DNA of 12,551 nucleotides, taken from assembly GCA_012517755.1 (NCBI GenBank), contig JAAYUH010000101.1:1-12551 (forward strand), in the 5' to 3' direction. Positions 1 through 6,956 of this stretch are shown piece by piece. Made by a program: the position numbers and the translations under genes. The notes beneath the pieces were generated by a model. That model did not search any database and was not told the origin of the DNA. It worked only from the letters and a program-made list of their open reading frames with translations. This DNA is from a bacterium. GTDB taxonomy: Bacteria; Caldisericota; Caldisericia; B22-G15. Within the stretch, counting starts at the first letter, position 1. Each line of letters begins with the position of its first letter.

Positions 1-205
1 AGTTGCATCTTACTATTAACGTTAAAAACTCTGCTTCAGATATAGCCCAATCTAATTTAAAAGTTCCGTCTGGAAAACCTTTAACGATATTTTTTTCTAT
101 GAGATAATTAAGAGATGAAATATATTCATCAGGTATATTTTCTTGAAATTTTAATCCTAATGGAATTATAAGTAAAATTAGTAAAATCGTTAACAACTTC
201 TTCAT
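1..205 (-). CDS. SLH-domain secreted/surface protein, N-terminal part (cut by window edge)
   Basis: Reading the minus strand from ATG at 205 gives 68 open codons that run off the left edge, so only the N-terminus is present. Residues 1-20 (MKKLLTILLILLIIPLGLKF) look like a Sec signal peptide: two lysines, then a long Leu/Ile core. There is no lipobox cysteine. Residues about 28-66 resemble one S-layer-homology repeat, with a helix (YISSLNYLIEKNIVKGF), the hallmark GFPDGTFK at 43-50, and AEFLTLIVR. SLH repeats usually anchor proteins to the cell wall or an S-layer/outer sheath. What lies beyond the SLH part is unknown. No Shine-Dalgarno is visible before the ATG. The gene is divergent from the restriction operon. 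The SLH call is fairly secure; the overall role of the protein is not known. Confidence 0.75.
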   Translation of the reverse strand, partial: MKKLLTILLILLIIPLGLKFQENIPDEYISSLNYLIEKNIVKGFPDGTFKLDWAISEAEFLTLIVRCN

Positions 206-367
206 CTTTTAAATTTTAACATATTTATAAAATTCAACTTTTTAGAATAAACATCACAATTAATATAAATCTTTTTTCAATACCAACTAATAAAATTCTA
301 CCCAAAAGAGCTAAATAGGAAACCATAATATTATATTATAATAATTGATATAATAAATTTAATAAAA
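206..367. other. Divergent intergenic region between SLH gene and restriction operon
   Basis: This AT-rich spacer must carry the promoters of both divergent genes. On the plus side there are TATAAT boxes at 337-342 and 349-354. On the minus side a TAAAAT (218-213) lies 7 bases from the SLH start codon. I found no convincing -35 hexamers, operator repeats or controller-protein boxes. Confidence 0.5.
337..354 (+). promoter_or_regulatory. Candidate -10 elements for the endonuclease gene
   Basis: Two exact TATAAT hexamers occur at 337-342 and 349-354, 25 and 13 bases before the ATG at 368. With the second box the transcript would start only a few bases before the ATG. No good TTGACA-like -35 lies 16-18 bases upstream of either, and exact TATAAT is easy to find by chance in such AT-rich DNA, so this is a candidate only. 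Confidence 0.35.
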
Positions 368-1069
368 ATGAATTTAAATGAATTAAGGAAAAAACTTCAA
401 GAAATTAAAAAAAGAGGTTTTATTGAATCATTAAGAAGTGGTTCTACTGGTATAGGATATACATTAGAAAAATTATTAGATTTAAATGAAAATAATTTAC
501 CAATTCCAGATTTAGGTGGAAGGGTTGAGATAAAAACGATTAGAAAAGATTCACAATCATTAATTACATTATTCACATTTAATAGAGGTGCTTGGCAAAT
601 AAGTCAAAGTGAAATAATAAAAACATATGGATATAAAGACGAAAAAGAAAGGTTGGCATTAAAAAATACTTTATTTTATAAAAAAGAAATTCCTCAAAAT
701 ATAATGATAGAATTGGATGAAGTAAACAATTTGATTCAACTTGTTGATAAACAGACAAAAAAGGTTTTAGCTATATGGGATATTTATAATATTGTTGGAA
801 AATTTATGAGTAAACTCGGTAGATTATTAGTGATTTTTGCTGATAGAAAATATCAAAATGATAAAGAATTTTTTTATTATAATGAAGGTTATATTCTTTC
901 GAATCCAAGTTCAAGAAAATTCATAAAAGCATTTAAGGATTCATTAATTGGAATTGATTTGAGAATGCACTTAAAAGAGAATGGTTCAGTAAGAAATAGA
1001 GGAACTGGTTTTAGAATAAAGGAAAAAGATTTAATCGAATTATATGAAAATATTGTTGCTATTTTATAG
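368..1069 (+). CDS. MvaI/BcnI-family type II restriction endonuclease
   Basis: This is a 233-residue protein, close to the roughly 240 residues of MvaI and BcnI. Those are monomeric, MutH-related enzymes of the PD-(D/E)XK fold cutting CCWGG and CCSGG. Seen here: an N-terminal helix with GSTGIGYTLE (25-34), then PDLGGRVEIK (47-56), which supplies the likely metal-binding set D48, E54 and K56. Near the C-terminus RNRGTGFRI (209-217) matches the family's conserved Arg/Gly segment. It is the first gene of an operon with the methyltransferase, which starts 10 bases after its stop. The ATG at 368 has no Shine-Dalgarno upstream, only A/T sequence, yet the protein start fits the family, so translation may use a leaderless or SD-independent route. 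The exact target cannot be read from the sequence, and a MutH-like nicking role is a less likely alternative. The reading frame looks intact. Confidence 0.82.
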   Translation: MNLNELRKKLQEIKKRGFIESLRSGSTGIGYTLEKLLDLNENNLPIPDLGGRVEIKTIRKDSQSLITLFTFNRGAWQISQSEIIKTYGYKDEKERLALKNTLFYKKEIPQNIMIELDEVNNLIQLVDKQTKKVLAIWDIYNIVGKFMSKLGRLLVIFADRKYQNDKEFFYYNEGYILSNPSSRKFIKAFKDSLIGIDLRMHLKENGSVRNRGTGFRIKEKDLIELYENIVAIL

Positions 1070-1079
1070 GAGATTATAG

Positions 1080-2336
1080 ATGGAAATTATCACAGAGAAG
1101 ATAAGAGATGAGAGTTGGGATTTTAAAAAAGATAATACAAAAAAATATACTCAATGTTTTCATATATACCCTGCAATGATGATTCCTCAAGTAGCAGGAA
1201 GAATATTGGACGAATATGGAAAAGATGCAAAATTATTATTTGATCCATTTTGTGGTACAGGAACAACCTTGGTTGAAGCGAATTTAAGAGGAATAGATGC
1301 AATAGGGACAGATATAAATCCTTTAGCAAGATTGATAGCAAAAGTTAAAACAAAACTTATTCCAATAGAAATAATTGATAATTACTTAAATGAATTTAAA
1401 AATTTTGTCTTTTTAATAAAGTTTAGAAATCTAAAAACAGGACCTAAAATACCAAATTTTAAAAATATGGATTATTGGTTTAAAAAAGAGACAATATATT
1501 TTTTAGCAATTATTAAAGAATTTATTGAAAATATTGATAATATAGATGTAAAAGATTTTTTTAAAATAGCTTTCAGTGAGACAATCAGGGAAGTATCTTT
1601 AACAAAAAATGGTGAGTTTAAATTATGCAGAATATCAAAGGAAAAAATTGATAAATTTAATCCAGATGTTTTAGAAGTAATGATTCAAAAATTAGAAAGA
1701 AATAGAAAAGGAATGTTGGAATATCTGCAGATTAAAAAAAATAATTCTAAATCATCAATATATGATTTTAATTCAGTTCATCTGATACCGAGAAAGATTG
1801 CTCCAGAAAATAGTGTCGATATTGTAGTAACATCGCCACCATATGGTGATTCAAGAACAACTGTTGCATATGGTCAGTTTTCAAGATTTTCAAATCAATG
1901 GTTAGGGCTTGATGATAATAATGAAGTTGATAAAAATTCAATGGGTGGAGTTCGAAGAAAAGATTATGTAAAATTCGATTCTAAGATAATTAATGAAGTT
2001 GTAGAAAAAATTAGAAATTTAGATAAAGAAAGAGTTTATGATGTAATATCTTTTTATTTTGATTATGGAAAATCTATAAAGAATATATCCAAGGTTGTTA
2101 AAAAAGGAGCTATTGTTGCATTTGTTGTTGGAAATAGAAGGGTTAAGGGAATAACTATACCAAATGATGAAATTACAAAAGAGTTTTTTGAGAGAAATAA
2201 TTTTATCCATTTAAAAACTATAATAAGAGATATACCGAATAAAAGAATGCCAAAAAGAAATAGTCCAACAAATATTCAGGGAGTAACTGATTCAACAATG
2301 AACTATGAATATATTGTTATTCTTAAAAAAATTTAA
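1080..2336 (+). CDS. DNA methyltransferase, probable N4-cytosine, cognate to the endonuclease
   Basis: This is a 418-residue SAM-dependent DNA methyltransferase. Residues 28-42 (HIYPAMMIPQVAGRI) resemble motif X. DPFCGTGTT (55-63) is motif I, the SAM loop, and GTDINPLA (76-83) follows as motif II. A middle stretch of about 165 residues includes REVSLTKNGEFKLCR (170-184) and probably holds target recognition. TSPPY (251-255) is motif IV; the SPPY form is typical of N4-cytosine methylases, as in the MvaI and BcnI systems. A late strand AFVVGNRR (347-354) and a C-terminal NYEYIVILKK complete the fold. AGGAG at 1068-1072 overlaps the endonuclease stop and lies 7 bases before the ATG, so this gene has a much better ribosome site than its partner. 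By analogy it protects the host at the endonuclease's site. An adenine target is less likely. The specificity is unknown. Confidence 0.85.
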   Translation: MEIITEKIRDESWDFKKDNTKKYTQCFHIYPAMMIPQVAGRILDEYGKDAKLLFDPFCGTGTTLVEANLRGIDAIGTDINPLARLIAKVKTKLIPIEIIDNYLNEFKNFVFLIKFRNLKTGPKIPNFKNMDYWFKKETIYFLAIIKEFIENIDNIDVKDFFKIAFSETIREVSLTKNGEFKLCRISKEKIDKFNPDVLEVMIQKLERNRKGMLEYLQIKKNNSKSSIYDFNSVHLIPRKIAPENSVDIVVTSPPYGDSRTTVAYGQFSRFSNQWLGLDDNNEVDKNSMGGVRRKDYVKFDSKIINEVVEKIRNLDKERVYDVISFYFDYGKSIKNISKVVKKGAIVAFVVGNRRVKGITIPNDEITKEFFERNNFIHLKTIIRDIPNKRMPKRNSPTNIQGVTDSTMNYEYIVILKKI

Positions 2337-2392
2337 TATTATGTTAAAGCTTGAAATAGATATATAAAAAATAAAACATATTTAGATCACTT

Positions 2393-2422
2393 AAAAATAT
2401 GATAATGAATTATCTAATTTTT
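2393..2422. terminator. Weak AT-rich hairpin, possibly bidirectional
   Basis: GATAA (2401-2405) pairs with TTATC (2410-2414) around a TGAA loop. Outside a small mismatch, AAAAAT (2393-2398) faces ATTTTT (2417-2422), giving a T-run on either strand. It lies 57 bases after the methyltransferase stop. The stem is short and has one G-C pair, so terminator function is tentative. Confidence 0.25.
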
Positions 2423-2505
2423 TATAAAATATTTCAGATGAACTTAAATTTTGGAAAAGATGGTATGGTTTATAAGAAATCTCTGAAAAAGTCACCCAAA
2501 TATTC

Positions 2506-2534
2506 ATTCCTGCGTAATTAGGAATCTATTTTTT
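2506..2534 (+). terminator. Candidate intrinsic terminator of the restriction operon
   Basis: ATTCCT (2506-2511) and AGGAAT (2520-2525) form a perfect 6-bp stem with an 8-base loop. CTA and six T residues (2529-2534) follow at once, the layout of a rho-independent terminator for plus-strand transcripts. It sits about 170 bases past the methyltransferase stop. The stem is short but has the strongest base pairing in this gap. Confidence 0.42.
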
Positions 2535-2626
2535 ATTGTACAATATCTTACTATTTAATATATAGTTAGTATTTTATTAAATTATTAAAATAATAATTAA
2601 AATTCATCATATAATAAAACATTTCT

Positions 2627-2648
2627 ATTATAAAAATATTTTTATAAT
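2627..2648. repeat. 22-bp perfect A/T palindrome over the rimI stop codon
   Basis: ATTATAAAAAT (2627-2637) is followed directly by its exact reverse complement (2638-2648), with no spacer. The rimI stop (TAA, 2644-2642) lies inside it. As RNA it could fold into an A-U-only hairpin at the end of the housekeeping operon, so it may help termination or mRNA stability. It has no T-tract beyond it on the minus strand, so it is not a standard terminator. Confidence 0.5.
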
Positions 2649-3106
2649 GATTGGCTGGCTCGTAAATCCTTTACCATATAATATGCATCTTCTCTATTGT
2701 CTGGATAATATCCCTTCTTTATCTTATCTATTTCAAATCCCAACTTTTTATATAGATTTATTGCTCTCTCATTTGAAACTCTCACCTCAAGGACACACAA
2801 TCTACAATTTTCTTTTTTACCAATATCCAATATATAATTCATTAATTTTTCTCCAATTCCTCTTCTCCTAAAATCTGGATGAACAGCAACAGTTGTTATA
2901 TGAATAAGATCAGAAAGAAACCAACTACCAATGTAACCTACTATAACATTATTTAACTCAGCAACAAAATATTTGCCAAATCTATTGTAATTCACCTCCC
3001 TAAAAAATTCATTTACACCCCATGGTTGACTGTATGACTTTTTATCAATATCAACAACAGCCAATATATCTTTATTTGTCATTGGTTTTATTTCTATTTC
3101 ATCCAT
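2642..3106 (-). CDS. rimI: RimI-type ribosomal protein bS18 N-terminal alanine acetyltransferase
   Basis: This is a GNAT-fold acetyltransferase of 154 residues, the usual size for RimI. Numbered from the TTG one codon upstream, it shows an N-terminal substrate segment with YSQPW (26-30), strand HITTVAVHP (70-78), the acetyl-CoA loop RRRGIGEKL (81-89), and LEVRVSNERAINLYKKLGF (107-125). E108 and Y120 match in spacing the catalytic Glu and Tyr of RimI. YYPDNREDAYYM (134-145) is the typical end. RimI acetylates the N-terminal Ala of bS18; bacterial relatives can have wider substrates. The ATG at 3106 shares one base with the rpoD stop (TGATG), which suggests translational coupling; a TTG at 3109 is the alternative. 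It is the last gene of the operon. RimI is often found with tsaB/tsaD, so this position is less usual. Family secure, substrate inferred. Confidence 0.87.
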   Translation of the reverse strand: MDEIEIKPMTNKDILAVVDIDKKSYSQPWGVNEFFREVNYNRFGKYFVAELNNVIVGYIGSWFLSDLIHITTVAVHPDFRRRGIGEKLMNYILDIGKKENCRLCVLEVRVSNERAINLYKKLGFEIDKIKKGYYPDNREDAYYMVKDLRASQSL

Positions 3107-4200
3107 CAAATTTTCTTTTCTTTTTTCATCAATTGTTTTAATCTTCTTATTGCTTTTGATTCTATCTGTCTTATTCTCTCTCTTGTTACATTAAATTTAG
3201 CTCCGACCTCTTCAAGAGTATGTGGAACTTCTCCCCCTAATCCAAAACGAAGCTTTATTATCTCTCTTTCTCTTTCAGGTAAAAATTTTAAAAGTTCTAA
3301 AAGTTCTTCATTAGAGCAATTTTTAATTGTCTCTTCTTCTGGTGAGAGAATAGATTTATCTTCAACAAAATCTGCAAGTCTTGTATCTTCGTCGTCTCCG
3401 ACTGGAGTTTCAAGAGAAATTGGAACCTGTGCGACTCTTTTAAAATCTTCTACTTTTTTAACAGAGATTCCCATCTCTTTTGCAATTTCTTCATATGTTG
3501 GCTCTCTACCAAGTTTTTGCATCAACTGTCTTGTTGTTTTTTTTAATTTGTTTATATTCTCGACCATATGAACAGGCACTCTTATTGTTCTTGATTGATC
3601 TGCAAGTGCTCTTGTTATTGCCTGTCTTATCCACCATGTAGCATAAGTAGAGAATCTCCATCCTTTTTTATAATCAAATTTTTCTGCTGCTTTTATAAGA
3701 CCAAGGTTGCCCTCTTGAATTAAATCAAGAAAAAGTAAACCTTGACCAATATATTTTTTTGCAATACTAACAACGAGTCTTAAATTACTTTCAATCAATT
3801 TTTTTCTTGCTTTAGCTTTTTCCTCAGGAGTCCCTTCTCTCATTTTTTTAGCAAGTTCATACTCTTCCTCTTTTGTAAGTAGGGGTATCTTACTTATCTC
3901 AACAAGATATGAATTAACAGGATCAAGGGGCTCAAGTAACTCATCTTTAGCAAGTTCTATTCCCTCTTTAAATTTTTCTATCTCCTCTTTTCTTCTCTCC
4001 TCCTCAATCTCAATTTCTTTTTCATCCCCAAATATTACTCCATTCTCAATTAAAGATTCATACATATCATCTATTTCATCTAAAGACAAATCTTCTATTG
4101 AAGATAATGTCTCAAATATTTCATTATATGAGAGATTACCTATCTCTTTACCTTTTTCGATTAATCTCTCTATTTCACTATGTTTAAACTTATCTTGCAA
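3106..4200 (-). CDS. rpoD: Primary RNA polymerase sigma-70 factor (RpoD/SigA)
   Basis: This 364-residue housekeeping sigma factor directs core polymerase to -35/-10 promoters. Visible parts in order: region 1.1 (about 1-60), a highly charged Glu/Lys linker (58-90), region 1.2 (DPVNSYLVEISKIPLLT, 93-109), and region 2 (133-205). Region 2 carries DLIQEGNLGLIKAAEKFDY and the -10/melting motif RFSTYATWWIRQAITRA. Region 3 follows (206-285). Region 4 ends with the -35 helix-turn-helix TLEEVGAKFNVTRERIRQIE (328-347). The length and a full region 1.1 point to a group 1 factor. The start is TTG at 4200, chosen because a near-perfect AAGGAGGT lies 7 bases upstream, inside the last codons of dnaG. Only 3 bases separate it from the dnaG stop. 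The dnaG-rpoD pair is the classic macromolecular-synthesis arrangement. The start codon may keep expression moderate (inference). Confidence 0.97.
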   Translation of the reverse strand: MQDKFKHSEIERLIEKGKEIGNLSYNEIFETLSSIEDLSLDEIDDMYESLIENGVIFGDEKEIEIEEERRKEEIEKFKEGIELAKDELLEPLDPVNSYLVEISKIPLLTKEEEYELAKKMREGTPEEKAKARKKLIESNLRLVVSIAKKYIGQGLLFLDLIQEGNLGLIKAAEKFDYKKGWRFSTYATWWIRQAITRALADQSRTIRVPVHMVENINKLKKTTRQLMQKLGREPTYEEIAKEMGISVKKVEDFKRVAQVPISLETPVGDDEDTRLADFVEDKSILSPEEETIKNCSNEELLELLKFLPEREREIIKLRFGLGGEVPHTLEEVGAKFNVTRERIRQIESKAIRRLKQLMKKEKKI

Positions 4201-4203
4201 ACT

Positions 4204-5856
4204 TCACACCTCCTTATATAATAAGTTTTTTATATTCTTTTCAATCTCAATAAGTTTTAGTTGATAATAATCAACCATATCTTTTTCATTATTTTTTTCA
4301 GCTTTTTCTAAATTAATTAATAACTCTTTTTTAAGATTAAGTAAATAGGATATTTTAATTCTCTTTAAAGTATCATAAAAATTTTCTTTTGGGCCAAGAT
4401 CTTTTTCAGTCAAACTTAGTTCTCTATATAAAGGGTCATTTATCAATAAATCTTCATTCCCTTTTGTTATTTTCATAAAAAGTTCTCTATATTTTTCAGT
4501 TATAAAATAATTTTCATCAATTTCATTTTTTATCTCTTCAAATAGTTCTGGATTTTTAATTATATATATCAAAAACTCTTTTTCGAGAATGTTCTCCTGC
4601 TCAAAAATCTCCTCTTTAATTTTTTTCTTTTTTTCTTTCATCTCATCTAATATAACAATTTCAGGGAATTTTGTTCTTTCAGAAATTTTTTTGATAAATT
4701 CAAATCTTTTTGCTGGGTCTTTTATTCTCTTTGCTATCTCCACTAAATCTTTTAAAAGTGGAACTAAAGTTTTGTCATTTTTATGTATCTTTTCAGCTTC
4801 ATTCCATAAAAAAGAGATAACATCATCCGAGCTTGATATTAAGTTTAATAAATTATCTTTTCCATATTTTATAACATATTCGTCAGGGTCAAGGTTTTCT
4901 GGTAAAGATAATATTTTTATTTCAAAATTATATTTTTCTGCAATTTCAAGTGCCCTTTTTGTTCCTTCAATACCTCCTATATCTGGATCAAAAGAAATTA
5001 TAACTCTATCAGAAAATCTTTTTAAAATTTTTGCTTGATCTTCAGTGAAAGAAGTTCCCATAGATGATACACAATTTTCTATGCCATTTTTAGAAAGAAT
5101 AATAACATCCATATAACCTTCGACAAGTATAGCCTCTTTTGTTTTTAGAATCGCTTCTTTACCTTCATAAAGACCATAAAGAGTCTCACCCTTTTTGAAA
5201 AATTTTTCAGTGGAATTTATATATTTTGGCATTTCACCCTTCATTGCCCTTCCAGAAAATCCAACTATTTTACCTGAAACATTTCTAATTGGAAACATTA
5301 TTCTTTCAACAAAATGTGAGTATGGAAAAATTCCTGTGTCTCTAATATCAATTCCTTCTTTTTTATTTTCATTTAAGAATTCTACAATTGATTTTGGTGC
5401 AAATCCTAATTTAAATTTTTCTATGCTCTTTAAATCAAGACCTCTTTCAAATAAATATGATAATATCTCTTTGTTTTCAATCAATTTTTTATTAAAATAT
5501 TCTGTTAATTTTTCATGAATGTCAAAAACTTTTTTCTTATCCTCGCTATATTCAAATTGAGGAACTTCAACATTAGCCCATTTTGCAACAATTTCTACAG
5601 CTCTTTCAAAACTGACATTTTCAATCTTCATAATAAAATTATAGATATTTCCGCCTTCACCACAACCAAAACAGTGGAAAAGGCCTTTTTCTTTTGATAT
5701 ATTCAAAGAAGGATTTTTATCTGGATGAAATGGGCATAGTGCAACATAGTTTTTCCCTCTTTTTTTAATGGTTAGATATTGAGAAAGGTATTCAACAATA
5801 TCAACTTTTTCTCTTAACTCTTCTGCAAATTGATAAAGGTTTCTTATATTTGCCAT
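4204..5856 (-). CDS. dnaG: DNA primase DnaG
   Basis: DnaG makes RNA primers for Okazaki fragments and initiation, working with the DnaB helicase at the fork. The 550-residue protein has three expected parts. The N-terminal CHC2 zinc ribbon has C41, H44, C62 and C65 (LCPFH and HCFGCG). The polymerase core follows, with RIMFPIRN and GFSGRAM (185-205). Its Toprim domain carries VEGYMD (245-250, E246 the likely general acid/base) and SFDPD (288-292, D290 and D292 for metals). The C-terminal part from about 425 is a charged, helical helicase-binding domain. The second Toprim motif reads DPDIGG where many primases have DxDxAG, a mild variation. The ATG at 5856 overlaps the end of dgt by 13 bases and has no Shine-Dalgarno, so it probably relies on coupling from dgt. 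The frame is complete and the length is normal for a slightly short family member. Confidence 0.97.
   Translation of the reverse strand: MANIRNLYQFAEELREKVDIVEYLSQYLTIKKRGKNYVALCPFHPDKNPSLNISKEKGLFHCFGCGEGGNIYNFIMKIENVSFERAVEIVAKWANVEVPQFEYSEDKKKVFDIHEKLTEYFNKKLIENKEILSYLFERGLDLKSIEKFKLGFAPKSIVEFLNENKKEGIDIRDTGIFPYSHFVERIMFPIRNVSGKIVGFSGRAMKGEMPKYINSTEKFFKKGETLYGLYEGKEAILKTKEAILVEGYMDVIILSKNGIENCVSSMGTSFTEDQAKILKRFSDRVIISFDPDIGGIEGTKRALEIAEKYNFEIKILSLPENLDPDEYVIKYGKDNLLNLISSSDDVISFLWNEAEKIHKNDKTLVPLLKDLVEIAKRIKDPAKRFEFIKKISERTKFPEIVILDEMKEKKKKIKEEIFEQENILEKEFLIYIIKNPELFEEIKNEIDENYFITEKYRELFMKITKGNEDLLINDPLYRELSLTEKDLGPKENFYDTLKRIKISYLLNLKKELLINLEKAEKNNEKDMVDYYQLKLIEIEKNIKNLLYKEV
4208..4215 (-). 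promoter_or_regulatory. Strong Shine-Dalgarno of rpoD inside the dnaG 3' end
   Basis: Minus-strand AAGGAGGT spans the codons for the final Lys-Glu-Val of DnaG, 7 bases before the TTG at 4200. It decides the unusual rpoD start and ties rpoD translation to passage of ribosomes finishing dnaG. Confidence 0.85.
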
Positions 5857-6956
5857 GGTTTTGGGATAAATGTTTCATTAAAATTTAACAGTAAAAATTC
5901 ATCGCTCATTCCTGAAATGTAATCACAAACATATCTAACTCTAATTTGTAAAAAGGTTAGAGCATCTTCCCATGATTTATATGAAATTGGAAGTTCATAT
6001 TTTTTCACAAAACTCAAAATTGATTCTGGATTCTCAACATAAAAATCAAAAAGATTAGACATCACCATCTCAATTCTTCTTATCTCTTGTCCTCTCAATT
6101 TTTTATTGTAATAAAGTTTTTCTTTTAAAAACAACAAAAAAATATCTATTAAATTCTCAATGTCCTCTGAGAACTCTATCTTTCCTCTTTTTAAAGAGTT
6201 ATTTATCAAATCTTTAACCATTATATCTATTCTTTTTCCACTATCTTTACCTAAATTTTTAATAATCTCTTTTGGAATTTCGTGAGTTTTTATAACCCCT
6301 CCTCTTATTGCATCATCGAGGTCGTGATTCAAATAAGCGATTCTATCTGACAAAGCAACAACAATTCCTTCATAGGTAGAAATTTTATTCAAATCACTAT
6401 TTTTTATCTCTTTTAATCCTTTTGAATGGTTCAAAATTCCATCTCTTACTTCCCAAGTTAAATTAAGACCTGTATTTTTTTTACTTCCATAACCTTCTTC
6501 TAAAAAATCAACAACCCTTAGGGATTGCTCATTATGTTTAAATCCACCAGAACTTACATACTCTTTATATTTTTTATTTAATATCTCTTCTCCAATATGA
6601 CCAAAAGGAGGGTGCCCGAGATCATGACCTAAAGAAATAGCTTCTATCAAATCTTCATTTAATTTTAAAGCTCTTCCTATCACTCTTGCAATTTGAGAAA
6701 CTTCAAGAACATGTGTTAATCTTGTTCTGTAATGATCTCCAAGAGGAAAAAAGAAAACCTGAGTTTTTTCTTTTAATCTTCTTAAAGATTTAGAATGAAT
6801 AATTCTATCTCTATCTCTCTGGAAATCTGTTCTTATATTACATTTTTTCTCTTTATAAATTCTTCCTCTGCTCTTGCTCGAAAGAGTTGCAATGGAAGAG
6901 AGATTTTTCTCTTCAAGCTCCTCAACGACTATCCGAATAGGCTTCTTTTTTTGCAA
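5844..6956 (-). CDS. dgt: Deoxyguanosinetriphosphate triphosphohydrolase-like HD protein
   Basis: HD-domain hydrolase of 370 residues in the dGTPase-like family, which splits dNTPs to deoxynucleoside and triphosphate and so trims the dNTP pool. Seen: SRGR (29-32), RTDFQRDRDRIIHS (42-55), RRLKEKTQVF (59-68), then the metal site. That site comprises H82 (RTRLTHVLEV), H111-D112 (LGHDLGHPPFGH) and D204 (ALSDRIAYLNHD). The start is TTG at 6956, backed by AGAGGA five bases upstream, and places the protein 35 bases inside ppdK in another frame. The 3' end overlaps dnaG by 13 bases. In clostridial genomes a dgt-like gene is often found just before dnaG-rpoD, which fits. Whether it prefers dGTP or needs a dNTP activator cannot be read from the sequence. 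Family assignment is strong; substrate choice is inference. Confidence 0.93.
   Translation of the reverse strand: MQKKKPIRIVVEELEEKNLSSIATLSSKSRGRIYKEKKCNIRTDFQRDRDRIIHSKSLRRLKEKTQVFFFPLGDHYRTRLTHVLEVSQIARVIGRALKLNEDLIEAISLGHDLGHPPFGHIGEEILNKKYKEYVSSGGFKHNEQSLRVVDFLEEGYGSKKNTGLNLTWEVRDGILNHSKGLKEIKNSDLNKISTYEGIVVALSDRIAYLNHDLDDAIRGGVIKTHEIPKEIIKNLGKDSGKRIDIMVKDLINNSLKRGKIEFSEDIENLIDIFLLFLKEKLYYNKKLRGQEIRRIEMVMSNLFDFYVENPESILSFVKKYELPISYKSWEDALTFLQIRVRYVCDYISGMSDEFLLLNFNETFIPKPWQI

Larger units (their letters stand above)
2337..2641. other. Noncoding gap between convergent units
   Basis: These 305 bases separate the 3' ends of the methyltransferase (plus) and rimI (minus). They hold three inverted repeats, listed separately, and long A/T runs. 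The slightly less AT-rich stretch at about 2437-2525 contains a small plus-strand frame (ATG 2405 to TAG 2519-2521, 38 codons) with no Shine-Dalgarno and no recognisable product. I see no tRNA, rRNA or CRISPR repeats. Confidence 0.6.

Noticed and set aside
1123..1341. 72-codon minus-strand frame inside the methyltransferase
   Set aside because: It is opposite motifs X and I, Leu-rich by codon complement only, with no supporting signal.
2337..2641. CRISPR array or transposon ends in the gap
   Set aside because: No regularly spaced direct repeats, no paired terminal inverted repeats and no transposase frame are visible.
4589..5038. 149-codon plus-strand open frame inside dnaG
   Set aside because: It is antisense to conserved primase sequence, Ser/Phe-rich, and has no family features; it is a shadow frame of a Lys/Glu-rich gene.
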